Below, piece by piece: positions 26,527 through 34,618 of a stretch of DNA of 64,000 bases (its first letter is position 1; each line of letters opens with the position of its first letter). The stretch is from Hwanghaeella sp964350445 (lineage in GTDB: Bacteria > Pseudomonadota > Alphaproteobacteria > UBA8366 > Aestuariispiraceae). The notes under the pieces were generated by a model that ran no database searches, had not been told where the DNA came from, and worked only from the letters and a program-made list of their open reading frames with translations. Made by a program: the position numbers and the translations under genes. The DNA lies in NCBI GenBank assembly GCA_964350445.1, contig CAYGKA010000016.1, forward strand, positions 21,869-85,868, written 5' to 3'.

Positions 26527-27218
26527 CCGCGTAGCAACCAATCCCGCAGAGCGGACGTCACTTCCGCAGGCCGTTCCATCGTCGACATATGCTCGCAACC
26601 GTCGATGACCGTCAGTTCCGCACCGGGGATCCGCGCCGCCATTTCCTCATGAAAGGCCAATGGCGTCAGCCGGTCTTCCCGGCCGCAGATCAACCGGACC
26701 GGCAAGTCATAGCCGGGCAGATCGGGGCGGCTGTCCTTACGATCGATCAAAGCCTTTACCTGGGCCGGAAACGCCTTTACCGCCACCGCCTTCATCATTT
26801 GGCGCATGGGATCGATCAGCACCGCTTCCCCAAGCCGCGCCGGCGGTACGACCAGTTCCAGGAATTCCTGCACAAGCGCATCGACTTCGCCCGCGTCGAA
26901 ACGCTCGACCATCTTGCGGCGCTGGACGGCACGTTCTTCGTTGTCCGGGCTGGGATTGGTATCCAGCAAGGCCAACCGTTCGACCCGCTCCGGCGCCTGG
27001 CGCATTACTTCCATGCTGACCATGCCGCCCATGGAAAGCCCGGCCAGAGCAAATCGCGGCGGTGCTTCCCGCAACAGCCGCGCAGCCATGCCCGAAATAC
27101 TGTCATCCACGGTCACATCCGCGACGACGGGGTTGGCGACATCCCGCAGCCCGGCAATCTGATGTTCCCAAAGCACGGCATCGCAAAGGTGCCCGGGCAC
27201 CAGAACCAGATCGATCAT
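26520..27218 (-). CDS. alpha/beta hydrolase
   Basis: 232 residues. The nucleophile elbow GLSMGG carries Ser62. The acid is probably Asp in GREDRLTP and the base His in GCEHMSTMERP, a complete triad. No signal peptide, so cytosolic. Starts MIDLVLVPGHLCDAVLW, with the oxyanion-side HL-containing loop seen in esterase-like members. Substrate not assignable. It is followed on the same strand by no further gene, because it converges on the lipoprotein cluster. Confidence 0.88.
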   Translation of the reverse strand: MIDLVLVPGHLCDAVLWEHQIAGLRDVANPVVADVTVDDSISGMAARLLREAPPRFALAGLSMGGMVSMEVMRQAPERVERLALLDTNPSPDNEERAVQRRKMVERFDAGEVDALVQEFLELVVPPARLGEAVLIDPMRQMMKAVAVKAFPAQVKALIDRKDSRPDLPGYDLPVRLICGREDRLTPLAFHEEMAARIPGAELTVIDGCEHMSTMERPAEVTSALRDWLLRGQ

Positions 27219-27278
27219 TGTTTGAGTTTCCTTCCCACGGCGTCGGCTCTATCGGCCCGCCTATTCGCACAGTCGTTT

Positions 27279-27821
27279 TTATTTGATCAGCTTCGAGATG
27301 TCCTTGAAGGCAGCCGTTCCGGCTTCGCCCATCCACTCGAAACACACCATTTCAGAGGTGACGATGTTGATGCCGGCAGCCCTCATCCTCTCCACGGCGG
27401 CGATCTTGTTCGAAATCGTCCGGCTGGAGCAAGCATCGACGACGACGTACGGCGAGAGTCCCATTGCCGCAAAGCCCATCGCGGTCTGAAGCACGCAAAC
27501 ATGCGTTTCAACGCCGCAGATCACGACCTGTTTCCTGCCCAGCCCTGCCACATGCGCCGCCAGACCCGAATCGGCGGCGCAGCTGAACGCGGTTTTGTCG
27601 AGGGTTTCGCCCTCTTCCAGCAGCGTTTCAATTTCCGGGACCAGCGGTCCCAGTCCTTTGGGATACTGCCGCGAGGCGGATACGGGAATGCCAAGCCGTC
27701 TGGCCGCGCGGATCACGATGACGGACCGTTCGACGACCGCTTCGGCATCGAGCATGGCCGGCATTAAACGGCCCTGGATGTCGACGATCAGGACCTGAGA
27801 TTCTTCGGCTTTCAGCAGCAT
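27279..27821 (-). CDS. isochorismatase-family cysteine hydrolase
   Basis: 180 residues from ATG 27821 (MLLKAEESQVLIVDIQGRL). The triad of the family is visible: Asp14 in IVDIQ, Lys76 in LDKTAFSC and Cys109 in CGVETHVCVLQTA, with the usual cis-peptide context before the Cys. The longer frame upstream lacks similarity. Such proteins include nicotinamidases, N-carbamoylsarcosine amidases and YcaC-like hydrolases; the short length resembles the YcaC/MecR-type branch. Substrate unknown. Divergent from the DEAD-box helicase gene. Confidence 0.88.
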   Translation of the reverse strand: MLLKAEESQVLIVDIQGRLMPAMLDAEAVVERSVIVIRAARRLGIPVSASRQYPKGLGPLVPEIETLLEEGETLDKTAFSCAADSGLAAHVAGLGRKQVVICGVETHVCVLQTAMGFAAMGLSPYVVVDACSSRTISNKIAAVERMRAAGINIVTSEMVCFEWMGEAGTAAFKDISKLIK

Positions 27822-28037
27822 GTTCGGGGTCTCCACAATCGGGGGGACGACAAAAATAGCCGTCGATGCCGGTATTCTGCAATTCATAGGCCGCAAACCC
27901 GCAGAACGATTGACATTCTGCACTGCAACACTATGATCTTGCCACTTCTTGCGGGATTACTTCCGCCGATACATGGGGACCGATTTTTATAGGGACTTGC
28001 GTTGGTTGCAGGCGTCGCCCCCCTCTTTAAGGACAGC

Positions 28038-29528
28038 ATGACAGAAACATTTGCCGATTTGGGCCTGGGCGAAGGCGTCCTCCGCGCCGTGGCCGACGCG
28101 GGTTACTCGAAGCCCACACCTATCCAACAGAAGGCCATTCCCTACGTCCTGATGGGGCGTGATATCCTGGGCTGCGCGCAGACAGGGACGGGGAAAACCG
28201 CCTCCTTCACATTGCCGTTGATCGATATCCTGGCGCAGGGCCGCGCTCGGGCGCGCATGCCGCGATCGGTCATTCTTGAGCCGACGCGCGAATTGGCCGC
28301 GCAGGTCGCCGAGAATTTCGACACCTACGGCAAGTACAACAAATTGACGATGGCGCTGCTGATCGGCGGCGTTTCCTTCTCCGAGCAGGAAAAGCTGCTC
28401 GACCGGGGCGTCGATGTGTTGATCGCGACGCCGGGCCGTCTGCTTGACCATTGCGAACGCGGAAAGGTCATGTTGACCGATACCAAGGTTCTGGTGATCG
28501 ACGAAGCGGACCGCATGCTCGACATGGGATTCATTCCCGATGTCGAACGCATTGTGAGCCAGATGCCGACGATCCGGCAGACGCTGATGTTCTCCGCCAC
28601 CATGCCGGCGGAAATCAAGAAGCTCGCAGACAAATTTCTAATGAACCCGAAGGAGATGGCGGTCGATCCGCCATCCTCCACGGCAGATACCGTCGAACAG
28701 GCCTTCGTCACCGTCCAATCCCGCTCCAAGCGCAAAATGCTTCGGGACTTGATCGACCGCGAAGGCGAGTCCCTCAAGAACGCCCTTATCTTCTGCAACC
28801 GCAAGCGGGAGGTCGCAGACCTCTTCACCAGCCTGCAGAAGGCCGGTTATCCGGTCGGGGCGCTTCACGGCGACATGGACCAGTACAAGCGCATGGAGTG
28901 GCTTGAAAAATTCAAGGCCGGCGAAGTGACGCTGCTGATCTGCTCCGATGTCGCGGCACGCGGTTTGGATATCTCCAGCGTCAGTCACGTCTTCAACGTA
29001 GATGTGCCCAACAATTCGGAAGACTATGTCCACCGCATCGGGCGAACCGGACGGGCCGGACGTCTTGGCAAATCCATCACGCTTGTCACGAAGGAAGACG
29101 ACAAGCTGTGGGCGGCCGTCAAGAAGATGGTCGGAAAGAACATTCCGGAACTCGACATGGGGGGATCGACCCCACCCGCCGCCGAGGAAGCCGAAGAAAC
29201 CGCCCCGCGCCGGGAAGCGAGAAGCAAGCCCACGCGCTCGCGCGCCAAGCCGGCGGGTGACAACGCTCGCGCCAAACCCGAGGGCGACAACACTCCCGCC
29301 AAAACGGAGGGTGACAGCGCTCGCGCCAAACCCGAACCCTCCCGTGCCAAGCCCGACAGCGAAACCGCCCGCGCCAAACCGGACAGTTCGCGCCCGCGCG
29401 CCACGCCGGACAAGGAACCCCGCAAGTCGCGTCGCGGTCGTAACGAACACCACGATATCGGGGAACTGGAAGAAATGAAGGTTCCTTACGGGCAAAGCGA
29501 CCAATTGCCGGCTTTCCTTCGGCGCTAG
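28038..29528 (+). CDS. DEAD-box ATP-dependent RNA helicase with RAKP-repeat tail
   Basis: 496 residues from ATG 28038 (AAGGA upstream). Motifs in order: Q motif PTPIQQKAI, I AQTGTGKT, Ia PTRELAAQ, II DEAD in VIDEADRM, III SAT, IV LIFCNRKRE, V ARGLDI, VI HRIGRTGRAG. After about residue 385 comes a low-complexity tail with repeated RAKPxGDN-like units (RAKPAGDNARAKPEGDN and similar), strongly basic, ending in a conserved-looking QLPAFLRR. The tail probably binds RNA. RhlE-like branch by overall similarity. Role in ribosome assembly or RNA turnover is inference. Confidence 0.94.
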   Translation: MTETFADLGLGEGVLRAVADAGYSKPTPIQQKAIPYVLMGRDILGCAQTGTGKTASFTLPLIDILAQGRARARMPRSVILEPTRELAAQVAENFDTYGKYNKLTMALLIGGVSFSEQEKLLDRGVDVLIATPGRLLDHCERGKVMLTDTKVLVIDEADRMLDMGFIPDVERIVSQMPTIRQTLMFSATMPAEIKKLADKFLMNPKEMAVDPPSSTADTVEQAFVTVQSRSKRKMLRDLIDREGESLKNALIFCNRKREVADLFTSLQKAGYPVGALHGDMDQYKRMEWLEKFKAGEVTLLICSDVAARGLDISSVSHVFNVDVPNNSEDYVHRIGRTGRAGRLGKSITLVTKEDDKLWAAVKKMVGKNIPELDMGGSTPPAAEEAEETAPRREARSKPTRSRAKPAGDNARAKPEGDNTPAKTEGDSARAKPEPSRAKPDSETARAKPDSSRPRATPDKEPRKSRRGRNEHHDIGELEEMKVPYGQSDQLPAFLRR

Positions 29529-29552
29529 GATCCGGACGGAGCGGTCTTTCGA

Positions 29553-29834
29553 ATGGCCAGGGGGAATGCCTCAGCTCAGGTAGCCGGCGGCGCCCCCGCC
29601 CGTCCGCTTCCGGTTAATGCCGGCCCGCTTCCGGCCCCCGCCGGTATAGGCCACAACGGCGGACCGCAGCTCTATCAGGGCTTCACGACATGGCGTTGGA
29701 AGAAGGCGCATAAACAGGCGTGGAAAACCCCGCCCCGCGAAATCATGCTTCGCCGGCTCAAACGCGCCCAGGAGCTGGGCATGTCCTATCGCGAATACAC
29801 CCTCGAAATCCTGGAACGCGGCCGGTATCTTTGA
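29553..29834 (+). CDS. small conserved protein with IGHNGGP motif
   Basis: 93 residues. A Pro/Ala-rich N-terminus of about 30 residues leads to IGHNGGPQLYQGFTTWRWKKAHKQAW, then a helical segment ending SYREYTLEILERGRYL. Short alphaproteobacterial proteins with an IGHNGGP element are common in my recollection, but no function is established that I can state. Basic and Trp-rich in the middle, possibly nucleic-acid binding. Starts 24 bases after the helicase stop, so it may share its transcript. Confidence 0.72.
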   Translation: MARGNASAQVAGGAPARPLPVNAGPLPAPAGIGHNGGPQLYQGFTTWRWKKAHKQAWKTPPREIMLRRLKRAQELGMSYREYTLEILERGRYL

Positions 29835-29906
29835 ACCGGCCCTTGACGGCTAAGCCGTGTTCGGGGCACGTCATACCATGCGATTTACCCAACTAGGCCG
29901 GATACC

Positions 29907-30146
29907 ATGCAGACGATATTCATTCAGGTGAAGTGCGACCTCGGCAAATCCTATGTTGTCGCGGACCAGGCGATTGAGGTCGAAGGCGTTTCGGAGGTTT
30001 ATTCGACCTCGGGCCATTACGACCTGATGATGAAATGCTACCTGCAGGACGACGAGGATATCGGCCATTTCGTCAACGAACATATCCAAACCTTGCCGGG
30101 CGTGCGGGATACGTTCACCCTCATCACCTTCAAAGCTTTCGGGTAA
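29907..30146 (+). CDS. stand-alone Lrp/AsnC ligand-binding (RAM) domain protein
   Basis: 79 residues: MQTIFIQVKCDLGKSYVVADQAIEVEGVSEVYSTSGHYDLMMKCY... This is the alpha/beta ferredoxin-like RAM domain of Lrp/AsnC regulators without the DNA-binding helix-turn-helix. Conserved GVSEVYSTSGHYDLM and the final TFTLITFKAFG fit the family. Such single-domain proteins may bind amino acids or dimerise with full-length Lrp proteins. No full Lrp gene is in the window. Confidence 0.85.
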   Translation: MQTIFIQVKCDLGKSYVVADQAIEVEGVSEVYSTSGHYDLMMKCYLQDDEDIGHFVNEHIQTLPGVRDTFTLITFKAFG

Positions 30147-30227
30147 CCAAATATAAACTTCTGTCCTGCAGGATTAAGATGCTCCCATCGTGCGGGAGGA
30201 TGAAGAACGCTCGGAAAGGTCTATCCT

Positions 30228-30788
30228 ATGCCAAAAGCCGTTACGGACTTCGATGAAATGAAGCTGCGTGCCGAAGTCCTCGGTCTATTCCAGTACATCC
30301 AGCGTTTCCGCGAAGAAATCGCGCATATGATCCAACCGGATGCGGAAAACGACAAGACCCGCTTCCAAACGATCTCCGAGCAATTGGACGCGATCATCGG
30401 CGCGACAGAAACCGCGACCAACGCCATCCTGGAAGGCATGGAACAGATCGACACGGTGACCAACAAGCTTCGCGAGATCAAGGATCCCGAGGAAATCGGC
30501 CCGCTTTGCGACGAGTTGGAGCAGATCTCCATGAACACCATGGAATCCTGCACTTTCCAGGATATCACCGGCCAGCGGGTGACAAAGATCGTTCGCTCCA
30601 TGCAATTCGTCGAATCGCGCGTCGACGCCATGTTGGAGATCTGGGGCCGCAATGAAGTCCAGCAATTGGCGCAGAAAACATCCGAGACGAGCGGAAAGCG
30701 TGAGGGGGACGAAGCCCTCCTCAACGGTCCCGCGTTGGAAAGCGAACAATCGATCAGCCAGGCCGATATCGACGCCCTTTTCGACTAA
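30228..30788 (+). CDS. cheZ: chemotaxis protein phosphatase CheZ-like
   Basis: 186 residues, mostly long helices. The active-site signature is MESCTFQDITGQRVTKIV, with Asp112 and Gln116 in QDITGQ matching E. coli CheZ Asp143 and Gln147. The C-terminal SISQADIDALFD resembles the CheY-binding tail of CheZ. It should dephosphorylate CheY-P and so reset the flagellar motor signal. No other chemotaxis gene is nearby. The next gene starts 40 bases later and may be co-transcribed. Confidence 0.85.
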   Translation: MPKAVTDFDEMKLRAEVLGLFQYIQRFREEIAHMIQPDAENDKTRFQTISEQLDAIIGATETATNAILEGMEQIDTVTNKLREIKDPEEIGPLCDELEQISMNTMESCTFQDITGQRVTKIVRSMQFVESRVDAMLEIWGRNEVQQLAQKTSETSGKREGDEALLNGPALESEQSISQADIDALFD

Positions 30789-30828
30789 CCTGTACTTCAG
30801 CATCGCAGGACCGGCTTCCTAAGCACCC

Positions 30829-31356
30829 ATGACCGGTCAGACACCAAAATACAAAACCGACGATATCCGGCGGTCTGTCGGCACCATGGCGGATTCAGCC
30901 CCGGTTATCTGGGTGGTAACGTCAGCCATCCTTGCAGGCGCGATCGCCTTGCTCGTTCAGTCTTTTGGCCTGGGCGAACCGGGCGGTCCGGCGGACGCCT
31001 GGTGCTCCCGCATCGTGGCGGTGTGCCTTGCCATTTTCTCGGTCGAAGTCTCTCTCAGGCTGATTGCCGAACGGGTCGGCTTCTTCGGCAAAATTGGGAA
31101 TGTCGCGCTCTTCCTCATCGTCGGATCAGCGCTCTTCACACCGTTCGACGCCGTCCTGATGCTGCGGGCATTTCCGCTGATAAGATACGGCATCGGCGGC
31201 CGCGCGTTGCCGCCGGCCGCTTCCACGCCGCTGATGCTGCTGTGGCTGGCCGCCTGTTTTGCCGCCGCCGCGCGGGAAGTCGTTCACTTCGAACAAGGCA
31301 CATGCGCTGGTTGGATCGAATGCGTCCGCACCGCGGCAACCCTGATGGCGCCCTGA
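30829..31356 (+). CDS. membrane protein resembling a voltage-sensor domain
   Basis: 175 residues with about four to five membrane helices: near 28-47, 60-80, 88-105, a short helix ending LMLRAFPLIRYGIGGRAL near 113-127, and 133-150. The order (an acidic Glu in helix 2, VEVSLRLIAERVGFFGKIGN, then an Arg-spaced RAFPLIR segment) resembles helices S2 to S4 of voltage-gated ion channels. No pore loop or selectivity motif follows. I cannot rule out an unrelated small membrane protein. Directly downstream of cheZ, convergent with the histidine phosphatase gene. Confidence 0.6.
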   Translation: MTGQTPKYKTDDIRRSVGTMADSAPVIWVVTSAILAGAIALLVQSFGLGEPGGPADAWCSRIVAVCLAIFSVEVSLRLIAERVGFFGKIGNVALFLIVGSALFTPFDAVLMLRAFPLIRYGIGGRALPPAASTPLMLLWLAACFAAAAREVVHFEQGTCAGWIECVRTAATLMAP

Positions 31357-31363
31357 TCGTCAG

Positions 31364-32068
31364 TCAGACGTCACCGAAGATGGGTTTGAAAATTTGCTCG
31401 AAGCTTGTCTGATAAAGCCCTGCTTTCACGAAGTTATACGGCGTTAAGTTCGTCGCCTTTATATAGGCGCCGACCAGTTTCCCGCCTTCCACATCCAGGT
31501 CGAGGATATTGACGCAACCCATGTCCTGCTCGAACGCTTTCATACCGGCCAGCCCCGCCCCGGACGCCCAGGCTAGAATTGCGCGGTTCACCCCGTCATG
31601 CGCCACGAGAAGCGCGCGTCGCCAGGCCCCGTCCGTCGCAAACGCTCCGAAGGCGCCGGTCACGCGGTCGTAGAACGGCGCGAAGGCATCACCGCCGGCA
31701 AAGGTCGCCCCCGGCAGATGGGCTTGTTCCAAGGTCCGGATAAACATCGCCGCCCGGTCCTGCTTCGGGACTTCCGACACCCGCCCGCCTCGGATTTCCA
31801 GGAAGCCCGCCTCCTCTTCCAACACCGGACCGCGCCCGTCCAAAACGAGTTCCGCCGTCATCCGCGTGCGCGGAAGCCCGGAACAAAGGGCCCTGTCGAT
31901 TTCGACGCCCGTCAGCATGGCCGCAGCGGCACGCGCCTGACCTTGCCCATTCTCGGTCAGGGTCACCATCTTCGGATTCACCAGCTTGCCGTCGGGGCCA
32001 CGGTAATCGACCTCTCCATGACGCATCAGGAAAACCCTGCGGCGGTTCTTGGTGCCGGGCAAACTCAT
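31364..32068 (-). CDS. histidine phosphatase superfamily protein
   Basis: 234 residues. The catalytic motif RHGE (His17) is in FLMRHGEVDYRG. Arg in CSGLPRTRMTAELV and a second His in LLVAHDGVNRAIL complete the site. Cytosolic phosphoglycerate-mutase-like fold. Members include phosphoglycerate mutases, cobalamin and sugar phosphatases; the long insert suggests a broad-specificity phosphatase. The substrate is unknown. The gene ends eight bases from the convergent membrane protein gene. Confidence 0.9.
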   Translation of the reverse strand: MSLPGTKNRRRVFLMRHGEVDYRGPDGKLVNPKMVTLTENGQGQARAAAAMLTGVEIDRALCSGLPRTRMTAELVLDGRGPVLEEEAGFLEIRGGRVSEVPKQDRAAMFIRTLEQAHLPGATFAGGDAFAPFYDRVTGAFGAFATDGAWRRALLVAHDGVNRAILAWASGAGLAGMKAFEQDMGCVNILDLDVEGGKLVGAYIKATNLTPYNFVKAGLYQTSFEQIFKPIFGDV

Positions 32069-32211
32069 GCATCCTCCCCCTTGTTTGTGCTGGTCCGTCT
32101 TTGCAGATTTGCAGAGTGCTATCTGTTGCGGCGGGCGGAAAGCCCCCTTATCAAGGAGCCCGACGTTAAGGCAATCGAAGGTGGGCTTGAGAACGCCCGA
32201 TAGAGATCATC

Positions 32212-33090
32212 ATGTCCTTGGATAAACGGCTGCATGCATATCGAGATGACTTGGCGGAAATAGCGCTTGAAGGCCGAGTGGCCGCAACGCGCTTCACCGA
32301 AGGCGAACGCGGCCGTATCGTCGCGGCCGTCGCGCCGCTGCGCCGTCAACCCAGGCCCGGTGCCGCGCTGGACACCGAGTTGCTGTTCGGCGAGGACGTC
32401 ACCGTGCTGGACCGCGCCGATGGTTGGGCATGGATCAAGAGCCGCCGCGACGGATATGTCGGCTACGTTCCCAGCAGCACTGTCGGTCCTGAAGGTCCCC
32501 CGGTCACGCATCGCATGGCGGCCCTGCGCGGCTTCGTCTTTCCGAGGCCCGACCTAAAGGCGCCGCCGGTCATGACGGTTCATCTGGGATCCCGCCTTAC
32601 GGTCATCGGCGAAAGCGGCCGTTATTCAGAACTCGCCGGCGGCGGGTTCATCTATACCGATTATCTGCGGCCAGTCGCCGTGCTGGAATCCGACCCCATT
32701 GCCGTCGCGCTGACCTTCATGCATGCGCCCTATCTATGGGGCGGGCGAAGCAGTCTGGGTCTGGATTGCAGCGCATTGGTTCAACTGTCCTGGCAGGCCT
32801 GCGGCATCGACTGCCCGCGCGACACGGACATGCAGTTCGACCAATTCGGTACATTGCTGAACTATGACGGCAATGAAAACAGCCTGCGGCGCGGCGACCT
32901 CGTTTTTTGGAAGGGACATATCGGCATTTGGATCGATCAGGACCGCTTCCTTCATTCCAATGCCAGCGACATGAAAGTTGCATTGGCTTCCCTGTCCTTC
33001 ACCGCCGACCGCATCGCCGCGAAAGGTGAAGGTCCGATCACCGGAATCCGGCGTCCGCCAATGCCCTCCGCTTCCGGCGCAGCAACCTGA
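32212..33090 (+). CDS. NlpC/P60-family peptidase with SH3 domains
   Basis: 292 residues. The first half has two bacterial SH3-like segments (GWAWIKSRRDGYVGYVPSS and a second ending GGGFIYTDYLRP). The C-terminal NlpC/P60 domain has Cys186 in GLDCSALVQLSWQACG, His in KGHIGIW and a polar third residue downstream. No signal peptide is visible. Such proteins usually cut the L-Ala-D-Glu/meso-DAP bond of murein peptides; the lack of a signal points to cytoplasmic recycling of peptides. The next gene follows closely on the same strand. Confidence 0.92.
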   Translation: MSLDKRLHAYRDDLAEIALEGRVAATRFTEGERGRIVAAVAPLRRQPRPGAALDTELLFGEDVTVLDRADGWAWIKSRRDGYVGYVPSSTVGPEGPPVTHRMAALRGFVFPRPDLKAPPVMTVHLGSRLTVIGESGRYSELAGGGFIYTDYLRPVAVLESDPIAVALTFMHAPYLWGGRSSLGLDCSALVQLSWQACGIDCPRDTDMQFDQFGTLLNYDGNENSLRRGDLVFWKGHIGIWIDQDRFLHSNASDMKVALASLSFTADRIAAKGEGPITGIRRPPMPSASGAAT

Positions 33091-33102
33091 CGATTGCCGG
33101 AT

Positions 33103-33717
33103 ATGACAAAACCAGTCAGACAAAGCGCAAAGAACACCCCCAGGGCCTGGCAACGCATGTTGAGCGGTAGGCGGCTCGACCTGCTCGACCCCTCGCCGCT
33201 GGATGTGGAGATAGAGGATATCGCCCATGGCCTTGCCCGTGTCGCACGCTGGAACGGACAAACGACCGGCGATTGGGCGTTCTCCGTTGCACAACATTCT
33301 CTTTTGGTCGAGGCATTGGTGCGGCTTTTAAAACCGGAAACACCTGAACCGGACTTGCTGGCTGCCCTTCTCCACGACGCGCCCGAATATGTGGTGGGTG
33401 ATATGATCAGCCCCTTCAAGGCGGTCATCGGCGATGATTACAAACTCGTTGAAAAGCGCTTGATGACGGCCATTCATCTGCGCTTCGGCCTGCCCGCGGA
33501 AACTTCGAGCCAATTGACGAGGCTGATCAAGAAGGCCGACCACGCGTCCGCTTATATCGAGGCCACCGGCGTCGCCGGGTTTTCGAAGACCGAAGCCCGT
33601 CGGTTCTTCGGCGCGCCGCCCCCCGGTTTCGACCGGTTCGACCCGACCCCAATGTCGACCGATGAAGCCAAGCGCAAGTTCCTGATACGCTTCGAAGACC
33701 TGCAATCGGCGCTCTAA
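33103..33717 (+). CDS. HD-domain phosphohydrolase (YfbR / 5'-deoxynucleotidase type)
   Basis: 204 residues from ATG 33103; a TTG three codons earlier is possible. The HD metal motif is LLHDAPEYVVGD, with a preceding AQHSLLV His and a later KADHASAYIEA. The fold matches small HD hydrolases such as YfbR, which removes phosphate from deoxynucleoside monophosphates. It starts 12 bases after the NlpC/P60 stop, so the two are co-transcribed. Confidence 0.87.
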   Translation: MTKPVRQSAKNTPRAWQRMLSGRRLDLLDPSPLDVEIEDIAHGLARVARWNGQTTGDWAFSVAQHSLLVEALVRLLKPETPEPDLLAALLHDAPEYVVGDMISPFKAVIGDDYKLVEKRLMTAIHLRFGLPAETSSQLTRLIKKADHASAYIEATGVAGFSKTEARRFFGAPPPGFDRFDPTPMSTDEAKRKFLIRFEDLQSAL

Positions 33718-33821
33718 CGGGTCATCATCGGCTTGTGGTGGGCAGTCCCAATGCTCTACCATGCAGATGGTCCCGTTCGGGGCATTTCACTGGGGATCAG
33801 GCAACGGGGCACTGCACGGGG

Positions 33822-34106
33822 ATGGCGGAGAAAACCAAGGTCATTCGTCTGAAGGAAGTCAAACCTTCGGAAGCCCGCCTTAACGGCAAGCCGAGCAAGG
33901 CGCAATTCGCCTATCTGCAGCGCGGGCTGGAACAACCCGGCGGCAAGCTCCCTCTCTTCGATTTGCAAGGTCAGCGGATCAGCGAACGCACCGTCCGTTC
34001 CTGCATCGAACAAGGCTGGGCCGAACCCTGGTTCAACAACCCGCTCAAGCCCGACTGGCTGGTCTGCAAATTGACCGATACCGGCCGCCAGATGCTGGGC
34101 GGTTGA
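33822..34106 (+). CDS. small hypothetical protein, winged-helix-like
   Basis: 94 residues from ATG 33822; the longer frame from 33735 lacks a good start. A basic N-terminus (EKTKVIRLKEVKPSEARLNGKPSKAQFAYLQRGL) is followed by ISERTVRSCIEQGWAEPWF and a terminal strand-turn-helix KLTDTGRQML. The pattern, with the LTDTGR element, resembles the end of small winged-helix domains. Function unknown. Convergent with the methyltransferase gene, nine bases apart. Confidence 0.65.
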   Translation: MAEKTKVIRLKEVKPSEARLNGKPSKAQFAYLQRGLEQPGGKLPLFDLQGQRISERTVRSCIEQGWAEPWFNNPLKPDWLVCKLTDTGRQMLGG

Positions 34107-34115
34107 TCGGGACGG

Positions 34116-34616
34116 TCAGGCTATTCTTCGCCCTGCATTGGCGTGCTCTTCGGCGCGGATGCGCCAGGCCAGAACCGCAGCGTTGGCAAACCCGAATAAC
34201 ACGGCCAGCGCGACTTGTCCGAATGCCAGGGGCAATACGACGATCTCCAGCGCCACGACCAGATAGTTCGGATGACGCACGAAACGGAACGGGCCTCGTT
34301 TGACCAGGGGCGCGTTCGGTACCGTGATGATCCGCGTCGTCCAATACCGGCCCAGGGTCGCCAATATCCAAACACGACCCGCTTGCAGGAGAACGAAGAC
34401 CGCGATCAACGGATAGTTCAGTTCGGGTCCTTGCAGCGCCGCCCAAAGCATCGCCGCCAACCATGCCGTATGCAGCAGCACAATCACGGGATAGTGCCCT
34501 GCCCCGTGCTCGACCGCACCCTCGGCCAACAAAGCCTTCGTGTTGCGTTTGGCGATGAAAAGCTCCGCCAGCCGCTGCAGAACCACCAGGGCGACGATGA
34601 CAACGGCGACCGACAT
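34116..34616 (-). CDS. isoprenylcysteine carboxyl methyltransferase family protein
   Basis: 166 residues from ATG 34616, four membrane helices. The ICMT/PEMT signature is FRFVRHPNYLVVALEIVVLPLAF and the C-terminal cytosolic part is WRIRAEE, the S-adenosylmethionine-binding region of the family. It begins two bases after the stop of the type III polyketide synthase gene, so the pair is co-translated. In Bacillus the equivalent pair (BpsA/BpsB) makes and O-methylates alkylpyrones; by analogy this protein may methylate the polyketide product in the membrane. Confidence 0.88.
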   Translation of the reverse strand: MSVAVVIVALVVLQRLAELFIAKRNTKALLAEGAVEHGAGHYPVIVLLHTAWLAAMLWAALQGPELNYPLIAVFVLLQAGRVWILATLGRYWTTRIITVPNAPLVKRGPFRFVRHPNYLVVALEIVVLPLAFGQVALAVLFGFANAAVLAWRIRAEEHANAGRRIA

Positions 34617-34618
34617 CT

